Positions 1 to 9,129 are shown, counted from the stretch's first letter. The stretch: DNA of 64,000 nucleotides from Salisediminibacterium beveridgei (GCF_001721685.1 NZ_CP012502.1:496001-560000); one strand, 5' to 3'. Notes: a model not told the origin generated them from the sequence alone. Program-made: numbers and translations.

Positions 1-382
1 CGCTCTGACAGTAACAAGTGATGCCTTCTTCCGTCAGCCCTTTCGCTTTGGCGACGAGGCTGGTCATCGTTCGGGATGTGCCGTCTGTGCCGATAACACC
101 CACAACAGTGGTAACCCCGGCATCGATGCACTCAGAAAGCATCAGTTCAGGGGTACGTGTGTGGAAACTTCCTTCGCCGCCGCCGCCGGTAATGTGGACA
201 TGCCCGTCAATCAGACCCGGGGCAATGATCTGGCCTGTGGCATCAACTACTTCGAGGAGATCGTCGTCCGCGCTCAGTCGAATGTCCTTTGCGACTTTCA
301 GGATTTTACCACCGGCTACGAGGACATCTTGCTGGCCTGCGTAGTCGGGATTGTAAACAGTACCGTTTCGAAACAGGATCAC
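1..382 (-). CDS. iadA: Isoaspartyl dipeptidase (partial, cut by window edge)
   Basis: The N-terminal 127 codons of a metal-dependent amidohydrolase that hydrolyses beta-aspartyl (isoaspartyl) dipeptides formed by protein ageing. The visible part has the family's beta-sandwich start, then PGLIDGHVHITGGGGEG with the metal-binding HxH at residues 61-63, and TRTPE plus GVTTVVGVIGTDG, all close to E. coli IadA as I recall it. The start is GTG at 382, seven bases after a GGAGGTG site. It overlaps the stop of the upstream ABC ATPase in a GTGA, which implies translational coupling. As the last gene of a peptide-uptake operon it probably processes imported isoaspartyl peptides. The rest of the gene lies outside the window. 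Confidence 0.88.
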   Translation of the reverse strand, partial: MILFRNGTVYNPDYAGQQDVLVAGGKILKVAKDIRLSADDDLLEVVDATGQIIAPGLIDGHVHITGGGGEGSFHTRTPELMLSECIDAGVTTVVGVIGTDGTSRTMTSLVAKAKGLTEEGITCYCQS

Positions 383-1383
383 GATGGTTCACCTCCATTG
401 GAATCGTCGTACAGATGACAGGCGACCTGGTGATCGTCGTCAATGGTCAACAGGGACGGCCGTTCGTCGTAGCAGCGGTCAAACACCTTCGGGCACCGGC
501 CTGCAAAGGCGCAGCCTTTCGGTGGATTGACCGGTGAGGGGACATCGCCTTCTAAAATAATCCGCTCTTTCTTATCCCTGGGATTGGAAATCGGGATCGC
601 CGAGAGCAGTGTCTGTGTATAGGGGTGCTTCGGATTGTTGAACATCTTCTCCGTGTCACCGATTTCCGCCATCCGTCCAAGGTACATCACAGCGAGACGG
701 TTCGTCAGGTGACGCACGACGCTCAGGTCATGGGAGATAAACAGATACGTCAAATTGAATTCACTTTGCAAATCCTTCAGCAAATTCAAGATCTGCGCCT
801 GGATGGAGACGTCGAGTGCCGCGACAGGTTCGTCTGCGATGATCAGTTTCGGATTGAGAATCAGTGCCCTTGCAATCCCGATCCGTTGCCGTTGTCCCCC
901 GGAAAACTCATGGGCATACCGGTAGGCGTAGTTGCGATTGAGCCCAACCACATCAAGCATCTTATTGATTTTCTCGATGCGTTCCTTCCGGTCACGAATC
1001 CCGTGGGCTTTCAATGGTTCTGCTAGAATATCCTCGACGGTAAGACGTGGGTTCAAAGAAGCATACGGATCCTGAAAGACCATTTGCATGTCTTTACGCT
1101 TTTCCCGGAGCTCACCGCGCTTCAAACCGGCAAGATTTTCACCCTGAAACAGCACATTGCCTTCTGTGGGCGGGATCAGTTGGGCGATTCCGCGGCCGGT
1201 GGTACTCTTCCCGCAGCCTGATTCCCCGACAAGTCCTAAGGTCTCACCTTCCTGTATGGAAAAGGAGATACCGTCGACAGCCTTGACTTTGGTGATTTCT
1301 TTTTTGATAAAACCACGCTTTTTCTCAAAAAAGATCTTTAAATCCTGGACGTCGAGTAAAGGTTCATCATGCTTTTCGGCCAT
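379..1383 (-). CDS. Oligo/dipeptide ABC transporter ATPase, OppF/DppF type
   Basis: A 334-residue cytoplasmic ATPase that powers peptide import with the other ATPase and two permeases of this operon. Visible motifs are Walker [10 protein letters not shown] (53-61), Q-loop QDPYASLNP, signature SGGQRQ (161-166), Walker B IIADEP followed by ALD, and the switch His in SHDLSVV. The C-terminal oligopeptide-transporter extension has a Cys cluster (CAFAGRCPKVFDRC). The start is the ATG at 1383 behind AAGGAGG; a longer open frame runs upstream inside the preceding gene but has no ribosome-binding site. It overlaps the preceding ATPase gene by 17 bases. Whether the substrate is dipeptides or longer peptides cannot be told from the ATPase. 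Confidence 0.93.
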   Translation of the reverse strand: MAEKHDEPLLDVQDLKIFFEKKRGFIKKEITKVKAVDGISFSIQEGETLGLVGESGCGKSTTGRGIAQLIPPTEGNVLFQGENLAGLKRGELREKRKDMQMVFQDPYASLNPRLTVEDILAEPLKAHGIRDRKERIEKINKMLDVVGLNRNYAYRYAHEFSGGQRQRIGIARALILNPKLIIADEPVAALDVSIQAQILNLLKDLQSEFNLTYLFISHDLSVVRHLTNRLAVMYLGRMAEIGDTEKMFNNPKHPYTQTLLSAIPISNPRDKKERIILEGDVPSPVNPPKGCAFAGRCPKVFDRCYDERPSLLTIDDDHQVACHLYDDSNGGEPS

Positions 1384-2371
1384 GGCGCAACGCCTCCTTT
1401 TCCTCGGTATAGAGCCAGCAGCGGCACTGATGACCTTCTTTGATCGGCAAAAGCTCCGGGTTTTCAATCTCACAGCGGTCAAACGCTTCGGAACAGCGGT
1501 CCCGAAAGCGGCAACCCTGTTCGATGGTGCCCGGTTGAGGGACCTGGCCCGGAATGGCTTCAAGACGTTCAATTTTCTCCGTTACATTCGGGATGGAACT
1601 GAGCAGCCCTTTTGTGTAAGGATGTTTTGGATCGTTAAACAACGTATCCACATCCGTCGATTCCACAACCTGTCCGGCGTACATGACGACAACGCGGTCG
1701 CACATTTCGGCGACAACGCCCAGGTCATGGGTGATGAACATGATCGCTGTATTGGTGCGTTCTTTCAGGTCCTGCATCAGATCGAGAATCTGCGCCTGAA
1801 TCGTCACATCGAGTGCGGTGGTCGGTTCATCGGCAATGAGGAGCTGTGGCTGGCAGGCGAGGCCAATCGCGATCATGACCCGCTGGCGCATACCTCCGGA
1901 AAGTTCGAAGGGGTAGCTGGAATAGATTTTTTCCGCACGGGGGATGCCGACCATTTTCAGCATTTCCACGGATCGCTTTCTCGCTTGCTCCTTTGAAAGT
2001 TTGTTATGCAAAAGCAGCACTTCATCGATCTGACGCCCAATGGTAAACACCGGGTTCAGTGACGTCATCGGCTCCTGGAAGATCATCGAAATCGTATTGC
2101 CGCGGATGGTGCGCATTTTTTTGTCAGAATAAGAAAGCAGGTCTTCCCCTTCAAAGAGGATTTCCCCTTTGGCAATTTTGCCGGGCGGGGATGGAATGAG
2201 GCGCATGATGGAAAGGGATGTGACACTCTTCCCGCAGCCTGATTCTCCTACGATGCCGAGCGTTTCCCCGGCATTAATATGAAACGAAACCCCTTCGACG
2301 ACGGCCGTATCTTTGCCCTCATTCGAGAAGGTGACTTCGAGGTCTTTGATGTGTAATAACGGTTCGGTCAT
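1367..2371 (-). CDS. Oligo/dipeptide ABC transporter ATPase, OppD/DppD type
   Basis: A 334-residue ATPase, the second nucleotide-binding subunit of the peptide importer. It shows Walker [10 protein letters not shown] (42-50), QEPMTSLNP, signature LSGGMRQRV, Walker [13 protein letters not shown], and the C-terminal [14 protein letters not shown] cluster typical of this ATPase group. The ATG at 2371 is chosen because an AAGGAG site lies eight bases upstream; an in-frame GTG at 2380 sits inside that site. It starts five bases after the permease stop and overlaps the next ATPase gene, so the operon is translated as a tight block. Confidence 0.93.
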   Translation of the reverse strand: MTEPLLHIKDLEVTFSNEGKDTAVVEGVSFHINAGETLGIVGESGCGKSVTSLSIMRLIPSPPGKIAKGEILFEGEDLLSYSDKKMRTIRGNTISMIFQEPMTSLNPVFTIGRQIDEVLLLHNKLSKEQARKRSVEMLKMVGIPRAEKIYSSYPFELSGGMRQRVMIAIGLACQPQLLIADEPTTALDVTIQAQILDLMQDLKERTNTAIMFITHDLGVVAEMCDRVVVMYAGQVVESTDVDTLFNDPKHPYTKGLLSSIPNVTEKIERLEAIPGQVPQPGTIEQGCRFRDRCSEAFDRCEIENPELLPIKEGHQCRCWLYTEEKEALRHGRKA

Positions 2372-2376
2372 GGAGA

Positions 2377-3930
2377 TCACTCCTTCAGCTTCGGATCGAG
2401 GGCATCCCGAAGGCCGTCGCCGAATATATTAAAGCTCAGTACGGTAATCACAATGGCGAGACCCGGGAAGAATGTCGCGTGAAAAATCGTACTGGAGTTG
2501 TCTTTGGCAGCGCTCAGCATCGATCCCCATTCCGGTGCGGTGATGTCACCGCCGAGGCCGAGGAAGCTGAGTGCAGCACCGATCAAAATAGCCACCCCGA
2601 TCCGCATTGTCAAGTACACCATCACGACGGAAAGGGTACCCGGGAAGATGTGCCTGAATATAATCACACGGTTCGGCACACCGATGGACCTGGCCGCCTC
2701 CACGTAGGTCATCTCTTTGAGTGATAGCGTGGAACCCCTGACAATCCGGACAAAGACAGGGATCGTGAAGACGGCAACGGCGATGATGATATTGGTAATC
2801 CCGGCGCCTAAGAACGCGATCACGGCAATGGCCAGGAGAATCCCGGGAAAGGCAAGGAGGATATCTGTCATCCGGGTAATCAGGCTGTCAATCCAGCCGC
2901 CGTAAAAACCGGCAACGAGGCCGAGAACAGTGCCGACAACGGTGCCGATCGCCACGGAGACGAAACCGATCAGAAGTGTCTCCTGCGTACCATAAATGAC
3001 CCGGCTGAAAATGTCACGGTTCTGGTGATCGGTCCCGAAATAATGAAGTGTGGAAGGCTCCTGATGCTTATATGCATCCACCAGATAGACTTCGCTGTTC
3101 TCCATGGTCAGTTGCGTCAGCATCGGTTCAGGATCGGCGTCGCCGACTTGAAACTGCACCGCCGCAGATACATCTCCGGCCACGAGCTGCACGATGCCTT
3201 CGCCGGCTTCTTCGAATGTCACCAGGCCAGACTCATCGACGGACAGAACGTCTTCGGTGAGGCTGACAAAGCGAAACGGCTGCTCGTCATCCTGATCGAG
3301 ACTGCCCGTCTGAAAACCGCTGTCGTCTTCCTCTTCGTCGGCGTCAAACGCTTCGTTCACAAAAGTGCGGAGTTCTTCCATATCAGTGATCTCTGAGCCG
3401 TCTGTGAACGTTGCTGAAACACGGATCTGAGCTGACTCACCTGGAGAGACCCGGGTGTCGTCTGTCTCGAGTACAATCGATGACAATGCTGGTGACTCGT
3501 CCACGTCAGACTCGCCTTCGACAAGTACTTTGGCGGCGGAGCGGACAGGGCCGCTTTCTGCAAAGACACGGGTGTCACCGTTCGTGTTCGCAGTGACCTG
3601 GATGCCTGATTGGGTGCGCCTCACGGCAGCGACCCGGCGTTCTTCCGTATCTGCAGTGAGTTCAGTCAGTTCATTTTCCGATTGGGTCTCTCCGTCACTG
3701 AATGTACCGGTGATCGAGAGCCTTTGGCTGGTGATATTCTGGATATCGATCCCCATTTCGGGGTACTGTGCGGTGACAGGCCGGTGCGGATCATACGGTG
3801 AAAGGTGTGAACCGAAGACCCCGATAAGCATGATGAATACGACAATGCAAAAGGCAAATACTGCAAGCCGCTGTTTTAAGAATTTCCGTAAAAAGATGCG
3901 TGTGGGTGAGTTCTTTTTCTGACCGTCCAT
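2377..3930 (-). CDS. Peptide ABC transporter permease (DppC/OppC type) with an inserted Ig-like (Big_2-like) region
   Basis: A 517-residue integral membrane subunit; DppC-type proteins are usually about 300 residues. Residues 1-50 are the cytoplasmic start, TM1 and the SPYDPHRP motif. The canonical region resumes at about 290 with EPSTLHYFGTDHQNRDIFSRV, followed by five membrane segments and the permease EAA motif (EAARSIG). Between them lie about 230 extra residues (about 60-288), predicted to be outside the cell. At least one Ig-like Big_2 pattern is visible there: ATFTDGSEIT, later VLSVDESGLVTFEEAGEGIVQLVAG. A second, more diverged copy may occupy 66-140 (TGTFSDG). The insert is in frame and acidic. 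Start ATG 3930 follows AGGAGG by eight bases. Confidence 0.88.
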   Translation of the reverse strand: MDGQKKNSPTRIFLRKFLKQRLAVFAFCIVVFIMLIGVFGSHLSPYDPHRPVTAQYPEMGIDIQNITSQRLSITGTFSDGETQSENELTELTADTEERRVAAVRRTQSGIQVTANTNGDTRVFAESGPVRSAAKVLVEGESDVDESPALSSIVLETDDTRVSPGESAQIRVSATFTDGSEITDMEELRTFVNEAFDADEEEDDSGFQTGSLDQDDEQPFRFVSLTEDVLSVDESGLVTFEEAGEGIVQLVAGDVSAAVQFQVGDADPEPMLTQLTMENSEVYLVDAYKHQEPSTLHYFGTDHQNRDIFSRVIYGTQETLLIGFVSVAIGTVVGTVLGLVAGFYGGWIDSLITRMTDILLAFPGILLAIAVIAFLGAGITNIIIAVAVFTIPVFVRIVRGSTLSLKEMTYVEAARSIGVPNRVIIFRHIFPGTLSVVMVYLTMRIGVAILIGAALSFLGLGGDITAPEWGSMLSAAKDNSSTIFHATFFPGLAIVITVLSFNIFGDGLRDALDPKLKE

Positions 3931-3965
3931 CAAGTCACCCTCCTTTGTGTGTAAGTAATCGGTGA

Positions 3966-4889
3966 TCAGTCATGACGGATCTGCGGATCAAGAAATCCGT
4001 AGCTGATGTCGACGAGCAGATTGATCACGAGGAACTGAAAAGAAAACAGTAAGATCAAGGCCTGAACAACCGGATAGTCCCGGGTGAGTATGCCGTCGAT
4101 CAAATAGGAGCCGAGTCCCGGCCAGGCAAAGACCTGTTCAACCACGACCGCTCCGCCGATGAGAAAGCCGAATTGCAGTCCGGCCATGGTGACAACCGGA
4201 ATCAAGGCGTTTCTCAGGACATGACTCCAGATGACGACGCGTTCCTTCTGTCCTTTGGCTCTGGCGGTGCGGACAAAATCTTCCCGGAGCACTTCCAGGA
4301 CACTCGAGCGGGTAAACCGCACGATCGTGGCTGCGACCCCGAATCCGAGCGTTAACGAAGGCAGAATAATGTGCTGCCAGGAGCCGCTTCCGCTCGTTGG
4401 GAACCAGCCCAGTTGAACGGCGAAAACCTGCATCATCATCAAGCCGAACCAGAATTCGGGAATACTGAGGGCGGTGATGGTTGAAATCATCCCGACCCGG
4501 TCCAGAAGAGAATTCCGTTTCGTTGCAGAGATAATGCCGACGGTCACGCCGATCAGGATGGCCCAGAACATGCTGAGCATGGTCAGTCCGAAAGTATACC
4601 CGAAACGGCGAATGACTTCGTCGGATACGTCAGAACGTGTCCGGTAGGATTGACCGAAGTCCTGATGAACGACGATGTCCACCATATAGCGGCCGTACTG
4701 AACGACCATCGGATCATTGAAGCCCTCCCGTTCACGCATCGATTCATAGGTCGACTGATCGATTTCGGCTCCGTACATAATCCGGATCGGATCGCCAGGT
4801 GTGAGATGCACAAACAGGAATGCAATGATCGTGACAATTAAGAGGATGGGAATCATTCCAAGTACACGGCGTAAAACAAATTGCAGCAT
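3966..4889 (-). CDS. Peptide ABC transporter permease, DppB/OppB type
   Basis: A 307-residue integral membrane protein with six predicted membrane segments. It starts MLQFVLRRVLGMIPILLIV and has the family TPGDP motif near residue 33. The EAA-like cytoplasmic loop is FVRTARAKGQ, followed by LRNALIPVVT, and the C-terminus is FLDPQIR, all typical of DppB. The start ATG 4889 lies seven to eight bases after AAAGGAGG; the frame is open a few codons further upstream without a second site. It pairs with the DppC-type permease 35 bases downstream to form the channel. A stable hairpin separates it from the binding-protein gene. Confidence 0.93.
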   Translation of the reverse strand: MLQFVLRRVLGMIPILLIVTIIAFLFVHLTPGDPIRIMYGAEIDQSTYESMREREGFNDPMVVQYGRYMVDIVVHQDFGQSYRTRSDVSDEVIRRFGYTFGLTMLSMFWAILIGVTVGIISATKRNSLLDRVGMISTITALSIPEFWFGLMMMQVFAVQLGWFPTSGSGSWQHIILPSLTLGFGVAATIVRFTRSSVLEVLREDFVRTARAKGQKERVVIWSHVLRNALIPVVTMAGLQFGFLIGGAVVVEQVFAWPGLGSYLIDGILTRDYPVVQALILLFSFQFLVINLLVDISYGFLDPQIRHD

Positions 4890-4936
4890 GATCACGCCTC
4901 CTTTCTCTGTAAACACGTTTCACTGGAAGTATGTAT

Positions 4937-4970
4937 GAAGCACAGGCCCCAAGGGGGAGGGGCCTGCTTC
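4937..4970 (-). terminator. Intra-operon hairpin between binding protein and permease genes
   Basis: Read on the minus strand, GAAGCAGGCCCC pairs almost perfectly with GGGGCCTGTGCTTC around a CT-rich loop. No U tract follows, so it is more likely a partial terminator or an mRNA-stabilising 3' end. That arrangement typically gives more binding protein than permease. Confidence 0.6.
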
Positions 4971-4989
4971 AATTAAGCAATCGGTACAA

Positions 4990-6645
4990 TTACCGGAATT
5001 CGGCGAGGTTCATTTGCACCGCACCGGAAGGCAGGATATAGATGCCGTTGAGATCTTCCGATTTGGCGATGATCGCATCAGGGACATGCAGGAAGACCCA
5101 CGGTGCATCCTGGTAAATTTTCTCCTGGATGTCTGCATAAATCGAGAGGGCCTCGTCTTCATCCGGTGTACTGATGGCGTCGTCAAACATGGTGTCGAGT
5201 TCTTCATTGATATAGAAGCCGGAGTTATTAAAGTTTGGCGGAACACGATCAGAAGCAAAGTTCGGTCGTAAGCCGTAATCCGCTTCACCGGTTCCTGGTG
5301 ACCAGCGGCCGATCCAGAGATCCGTTCCTTCACCTTCGTCGAGCATATCGAAGAGGGTACCGGATTCATACGGTTCCACGTCGACGTTGATGCCGATTTC
5401 TTCTAATTGAATGGCCACATACTCGGCAACGGAGATGAACTCCGTGCTGTTACGGGTCCAAAGGGTTGCGTCAAAACCGCCGTCCTGATCAGATTCTTCA
5501 AGGAGTTCGTTGGCCAGATCACGGTCAAATTCATAAATTGGCTGTTGGGCATAACCGTAAACATTCGGTGCAATCGCAGAGTCGGCAACGATGCCGTAAC
5601 CGTCCAGCACCTGGGCAATGAGGCCATCTTTATCCACGGCATGGTTCATCGCCTGACGCACATTGAGGTCCTGGTATTTTTCTTCTTCAAAGTTCATGCC
5701 AATGTAAAAGAGGTCCGTTGTCGGTCCGGTGTAAAGATCGATGCCTTCCTCTTCTTCGATTTCCTGAGCGTTCAATGTCGGGATCGGAAAGATCAGATCC
5801 ACTTCGCCGGTACGAAGCATGTTCACCCGGGTCGCAGCTTCCTGGACTGGATTAAAGGAAATTTGATCCACCCGTGCCAACTCTTCTTCGTTCCAATAGT
5901 CATCGAATTTTTCAACGATGACATGTTCCCCGTCGCGCCACTCCACAAAAGAGAATGGCCCAGTGCCGACAGCACCTTGGCGGTCCAGGTTATAATCCGG
6001 GTCATCGATCTTTTTCTCGATTTCATCCAACGATTTCATGGACGCGGACGAATGGGCCATGTAAGAAGCCATCGCCGAGTTTGGTTCATCGGAGACGATC
6101 GTCACCGTGTAGTCGTCCTCGACAAACACGTCATCTATGAAGGAGAAAAAGGAGCTTCTCGCAAGACCGTTGTCTTCTTCACGGACAAAATCCAGATTCT
6201 CTTTGACTGTGTCTGCATTAAAATCTGTGCCGTCGTGGAACGTGACGCCTTCTCGAAGATAGAACGTAATTTCCGTTGCATCGTCACTGTAGTCATAGTC
6301 TTCGGCAAGGACATTTTCAATTTCCATGTTTTCATTGAAACGTAATAGTCCTTCAAACATGGTGCTTTGAACCGTGGCGGAGTTTCCGTCCGTTGTGTTC
6401 TGTGGATCCATCGATGTCGGTTCCGCTTCGATGCCGACCGTCAATTCATGGGATTCATCGCCCGCATCTGCTTCTGCATCGTCATCGTCGTTGTCAGAAT
6501 CACTGTTGACGTTGTCCTCAGCAGGTGTGTTGTTCTCCTCATTGACCGGATCGTTTCCGTTCCCGTCATTGTTACCACCACAGGCACTGAGGGAGACCAG
6601 CATACCGCTGACACCGAGTGCCGTGAGCCATTTTGAAGCTTTCAT
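4990..6645 (-). CDS. Peptide ABC transporter substrate-binding lipoprotein (SBP family 5)
   Basis: A 551-residue lipoprotein that captures peptides outside the membrane and delivers them to the permeases. The signal peptide ends in lipobox LSAC with the lipidated Cys at residue 22. A long Asn/Asp/Glu linker (about 26-66) follows, then the family 5 fold with LTVGIEAEPTSMDP, FHDGTDFNADTVKENL, GTGPFSFVEWRDGE and NVRQAMNHAVDKDGL. The ATG at 6645 lies eight bases after AAGGAG; an in-frame GTG at 6654 lies inside that site. It is the first gene of a six-gene minus-strand operon ending in isoaspartyl dipeptidase. The very acidic linker suggests a salt-adapted exterior. Confidence 0.93.
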   Translation of the reverse strand: MKASKWLTALGVSGMLVSLSACGGNNDGNGNDPVNEENNTPAEDNVNSDSDNDDDDAEADAGDESHELTVGIEAEPTSMDPQNTTDGNSATVQSTMFEGLLRFNENMEIENVLAEDYDYSDDATEITFYLREGVTFHDGTDFNADTVKENLDFVREEDNGLARSSFFSFIDDVFVEDDYTVTIVSDEPNSAMASYMAHSSASMKSLDEIEKKIDDPDYNLDRQGAVGTGPFSFVEWRDGEHVIVEKFDDYWNEEELARVDQISFNPVQEAATRVNMLRTGEVDLIFPIPTLNAQEIEEEEGIDLYTGPTTDLFYIGMNFEEEKYQDLNVRQAMNHAVDKDGLIAQVLDGYGIVADSAIAPNVYGYAQQPIYEFDRDLANELLEESDQDGGFDATLWTRNSTEFISVAEYVAIQLEEIGINVDVEPYESGTLFDMLDEGEGTDLWIGRWSPGTGEADYGLRPNFASDRVPPNFNNSGFYINEELDTMFDDAISTPDEDEALSIYADIQEKIYQDAPWVFLHVPDAIIAKSEDLNGIYILPSGAVQMNLAEFR

Positions 6646-6935
6646 CTCATCCACTCCTTTTAGAAAATAGTATACGCCTGTTAATACTTATGCAAGATGC
6701 ATGCCAAAGTTATAATATTCAGAAAATCTTATTCGAGTCACGTCAGCGGCCTCGCCGGCTGGTGACGGGTGCGTTTGTGAGCCATTTAACAAGGAAGGAC
6801 TGTTCAAATAGCTGAAACAAACAAAAGCAAATAAGAACAGATAAAACAGATTGACTGTCACTTAAAGTCGGTTACTTGTCAGATTATCTTGCATAGAGTT
6901 GCATCTGGACAAATAAAAAACCATCATGAGCGTAG
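6646..6935. other. Intergenic region upstream of the peptide operon
   Basis: No gene is supported here. On the minus strand a TATACT -10-like hexamer lies about 25 bases upstream of the binding-protein start, with TTGCAT 15 bases further up, a suboptimal spacing. Short A/T-rich runs occur, but I see no clear operator. Confidence 0.4.
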
Positions 6936-6971
6936 CGAAAAAATACCCGCACTGAGGACTTCAGCGCGGGT
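6936..6971 (-). terminator. Rho-independent terminator after ycgQ-like gene
   Basis: On the minus strand ACCCGCGCTGA and TCAGTGCGGGT form an 11-bp stem with one mismatch around AGTCC, followed by ATTTTTT. It begins 12 bases past the stop codon. Confidence 0.9.
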
Positions 6972-6982
6972 GAAGCATCTGA

Positions 6983-8011
6983 TTAATAGTTCGGATAGAC
7001 GTAAGGTCGATCCGGTTCGGGAATTTCGGTGATCGTGGTACCGGTCAGAACAGGCATGGTGTTCCCGTCATGCTCAGCCAGTTCCAACGTGCCTTCAACG
7101 GTGAGCCACTGATCCTCGGTAAACCGGTAGGCATCGGGGTGTTCAAAGAGGAGCCCGTGAACGGTGACGTCTGCGGTGCAGCACGTCATGGCGAAGCGTG
7201 CGCTGATCAGCTGATTGTCGGCAAGGTGCTCATCCCGGTACGTAAATCCTGTGATTTCAAACGTGTGTCCGGTGAAATCCTCCATGAAATAATCGAGCAT
7301 TGTCATGATGTCGATATAATTGTCATCGGTGACCGTGATGTGATCTTCTTCGATCCATTTGTCGCGAATCTCCAGCTGGTAATCCTCGAACCAGTCTTCT
7401 CCGTACAGATCTTCAATTTCATAGTGATCCACATCCGGCCCCGCCGGATTGGTGCGCTCTTCAATGGAGGCGAGGTAGCCTTCCGGGTCGTCGAGATAGG
7501 CTTCGGCTCTGGACATTTCTCCCCCAGCCTCTGCGTCATCCCCGGCCGCTTCCGCCGGGTTGTTTTCCGCGAATGCGGAGGAGGGTTCAGGTGGGACGTT
7601 ATCGCCGCTTGTGCCTGAGCCTGCGAACTGGATCCCGCGGTTGGCGGCGATGGACGAATCCAGCGACTGATCGGGCAGGGTGAAACCGAACAGGATCGGC
7701 AGGATAAAGATGCTGTAGATCAAGGCTTTTACAACGGGCGGCCCTTTGATTTCATGATCGTGGTCACAGCTGCAGTTGTGATCGTGTTCGTGCCCCTCGC
7801 CGGCGGGGTTTCGGGTGCCTCGCAGGACCTGGACAACACCGAGAAGGGTGAACACGGCCAGGGCAAAATAGATAAACGGCATCATCGTCGGGGCGATGTA
7901 ATAAACGATATTCCCTGTGAGGATCAGGCTCAGCATCAAGAGCGCAAATCCGAGCAGGATAATGCCTTGAATGAAGGCGTGGTAGCTGTGATCGTAGGGA
8001 TGATTGGCCAT
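6983..8011 (-). CDS. ycgQ: YcgQ-like protein (TIGR03943 family), partner of the YcgR-type permease
   Basis: A 342-residue membrane-anchored protein. Two or three membrane segments occupy the first 65 residues. A metal-binding-looking His/Cys stretch, HEHDHNCSCDHDHE (74-87), follows, then another membrane segment and a large acidic domain with MTCCTADVTVHG and EGTLE motifs near the C-terminus. The TCCTAD region and the pairing with a DUF318 permease 31 bases upstream are characteristic of Bacillus YcgQ/YcgR. The exact biochemical role is not established; the His/Cys cluster suggests metal handling (inference). Start ATG 8011 is ten bases after AAGGAG. The strong terminator after it makes it the last gene of the unit. 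Confidence 0.82.
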   Translation of the reverse strand: MANHPYDHSYHAFIQGIILLGFALLMLSLILTGNIVYYIAPTMMPFIYFALAVFTLLGVVQVLRGTRNPAGEGHEHDHNCSCDHDHEIKGPPVVKALIYSIFILPILFGFTLPDQSLDSSIAANRGIQFAGSGTSGDNVPPEPSSAFAENNPAEAAGDDAEAGGEMSRAEAYLDDPEGYLASIEERTNPAGPDVDHYEIEDLYGEDWFEDYQLEIRDKWIEEDHITVTDDNYIDIMTMLDYFMEDFTGHTFEITGFTYRDEHLADNQLISARFAMTCCTADVTVHGLLFEHPDAYRFTEDQWLTVEGTLELAEHDGNTMPVLTGTTITEIPEPDRPYVYPNY

Positions 8012-8042
8012 GGGGCAGGCACTCCTTTTTATGGGATAGGGA

Positions 8043-9089
8043 TCAGAGAATCCAGCCGGAGATCAGCATCACGCCGGCAAAAACAACGAGGGTGACGGTG
8101 GTCATAAACGCGAGCACAAAGCGGACTTTGAAAAAGGCGAACAGCATAAAGGTGTTCTTTAAGTCGAGCATCGGCCCGTAAACGAGAAAGGCGACGATGG
8201 ATGTATCGGTGAACTGTGCACTGAAGGAGGAAGCGACGAACGCATCCGCTTCAGAGCAAAGGGACAACAGATAGGCAAACCCCATCATGACAAAAGTCGA
8301 TGCATATTGATCCGATCCGATGGAAAGGAGCAGTTCACGGTCGAGAAAAGTCTGAAACATCGCAGCGATAAACGCACCGAGAATCAGGTATTTCCCCATC
8401 ATGAAAAATTCGTCTGAGGCATGGTGGAGAATGTCTTGCAGGCGATGGGGAATGGTCGGTTTTTTCGTATGTACCGTTACGCCCATCGGATGGGCATGAT
8501 GACTGGCCAGGCTGGTGTTTACGCTCGTCCTCAGCTGATCCGGGTCTTTCTTGAACAGGGTATAGAGAATGGCTCCGATCAGGATGGCGAGAACGAAGGC
8601 GAGACCCATCCGGCTGAAAAGAATCGCTGTGTTGTCCCGAAAGGCAAAGTACGTGGAAGCGAACACTACGGGATTTAAGATCGGTGCTGCCACCAGGAAG
8701 ACGACGCCCACATGGAGCGGCATGCCTTTTTTGATCAGGCGCCTCACAACAGGGACAATGGCGCATTCACAGAGCGGGATGATCGCACCGAGCATCGCTG
8801 CAGGAAACAGTGCAGCCCAGGCGTTTTGGGGAAGAAAGCGCCGAATGCTTTCTTCCGATACATACAGTTGAATGAGTGCGGATATAAAAACGCCCAACAG
8901 GATGAACGGAATCGCTTCAAGCACAATGCTTAAAAAGATCGTATTCACATTGAGCCACGCGTTGGGGACGGATTCAATAAAGCGGGTTTCACTGATCTGG
9001 TCACTGAACAGAAACAGAGCGAGAAACACCAGTAACAGGCCCATACCGAGCAAATCTTTCCCGATCAGGCTTTTTTTAACAGATGGCAT
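8043..9089 (-). CDS. ycgR: YcgR-like permease (DUF318 / ArsP-type family)
   Basis: A 348-residue polytopic membrane protein with about eight to nine segments. It has the two family hallmarks: PLCECAIVPV, with Cys 107 and 109, and SLCSEADAF in the second half, arranged as a pseudo-repeat. Relatives include B. subtilis YcgR and the organoarsenical permease ArsP; the substrate here is unknown. I place the start at ATG 9089. An in-frame ATG at 9122 overlaps an extended -10 promoter (9121-9129) and has no ribosome-binding site. With the 9089 start, the leader would be about 25 bases. Confidence 0.83.
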   Translation of the reverse strand: MPSVKKSLIGKDLLGMGLLLVFLALFLFSDQISETRFIESVPNAWLNVNTIFLSIVLEAIPFILLGVFISALIQLYVSEESIRRFLPQNAWAALFPAAMLGAIIPLCECAIVPVVRRLIKKGMPLHVGVVFLVAAPILNPVVFASTYFAFRDNTAILFSRMGLAFVLAILIGAILYTLFKKDPDQLRTSVNTSLASHHAHPMGVTVHTKKPTIPHRLQDILHHASDEFFMMGKYLILGAFIAAMFQTFLDRELLLSIGSDQYASTFVMMGFAYLLSLCSEADAFVASSFSAQFTDTSIVAFLVYGPMLDLKNTFMLFAFFKVRFVLAFMTTVTLVVFAGVMLISGWIL

Positions 9090-9120
9090 CAAAATAACCC
9101 CCGGTCGATGAACTGAGGGC

Positions 9121-9129
9121 ATTATATCA
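9121..9129 (-). promoter_or_regulatory. Extended -10 promoter of the ycgR-ycgQ operon
   Basis: On the minus strand the sequence reads TGATATAAT, a perfect extended -10 element, about 30 bases before the chosen ATG. No good -35 is visible, as is common with extended -10 promoters. Confidence 0.55.

Noticed and set aside
1157..1996. A 279-codon plus-strand frame across the two ABC ATPase genes
   Set aside because: It spans the junction of two strongly conserved ATPases on the other strand and has no recognisable motif.
5407..6345. A 312-codon plus-strand frame inside the peptide-binding lipoprotein gene
   Set aside because: The translation is Val/His/Phe-rich with no domain, and it opposes a clear lipoprotein gene.
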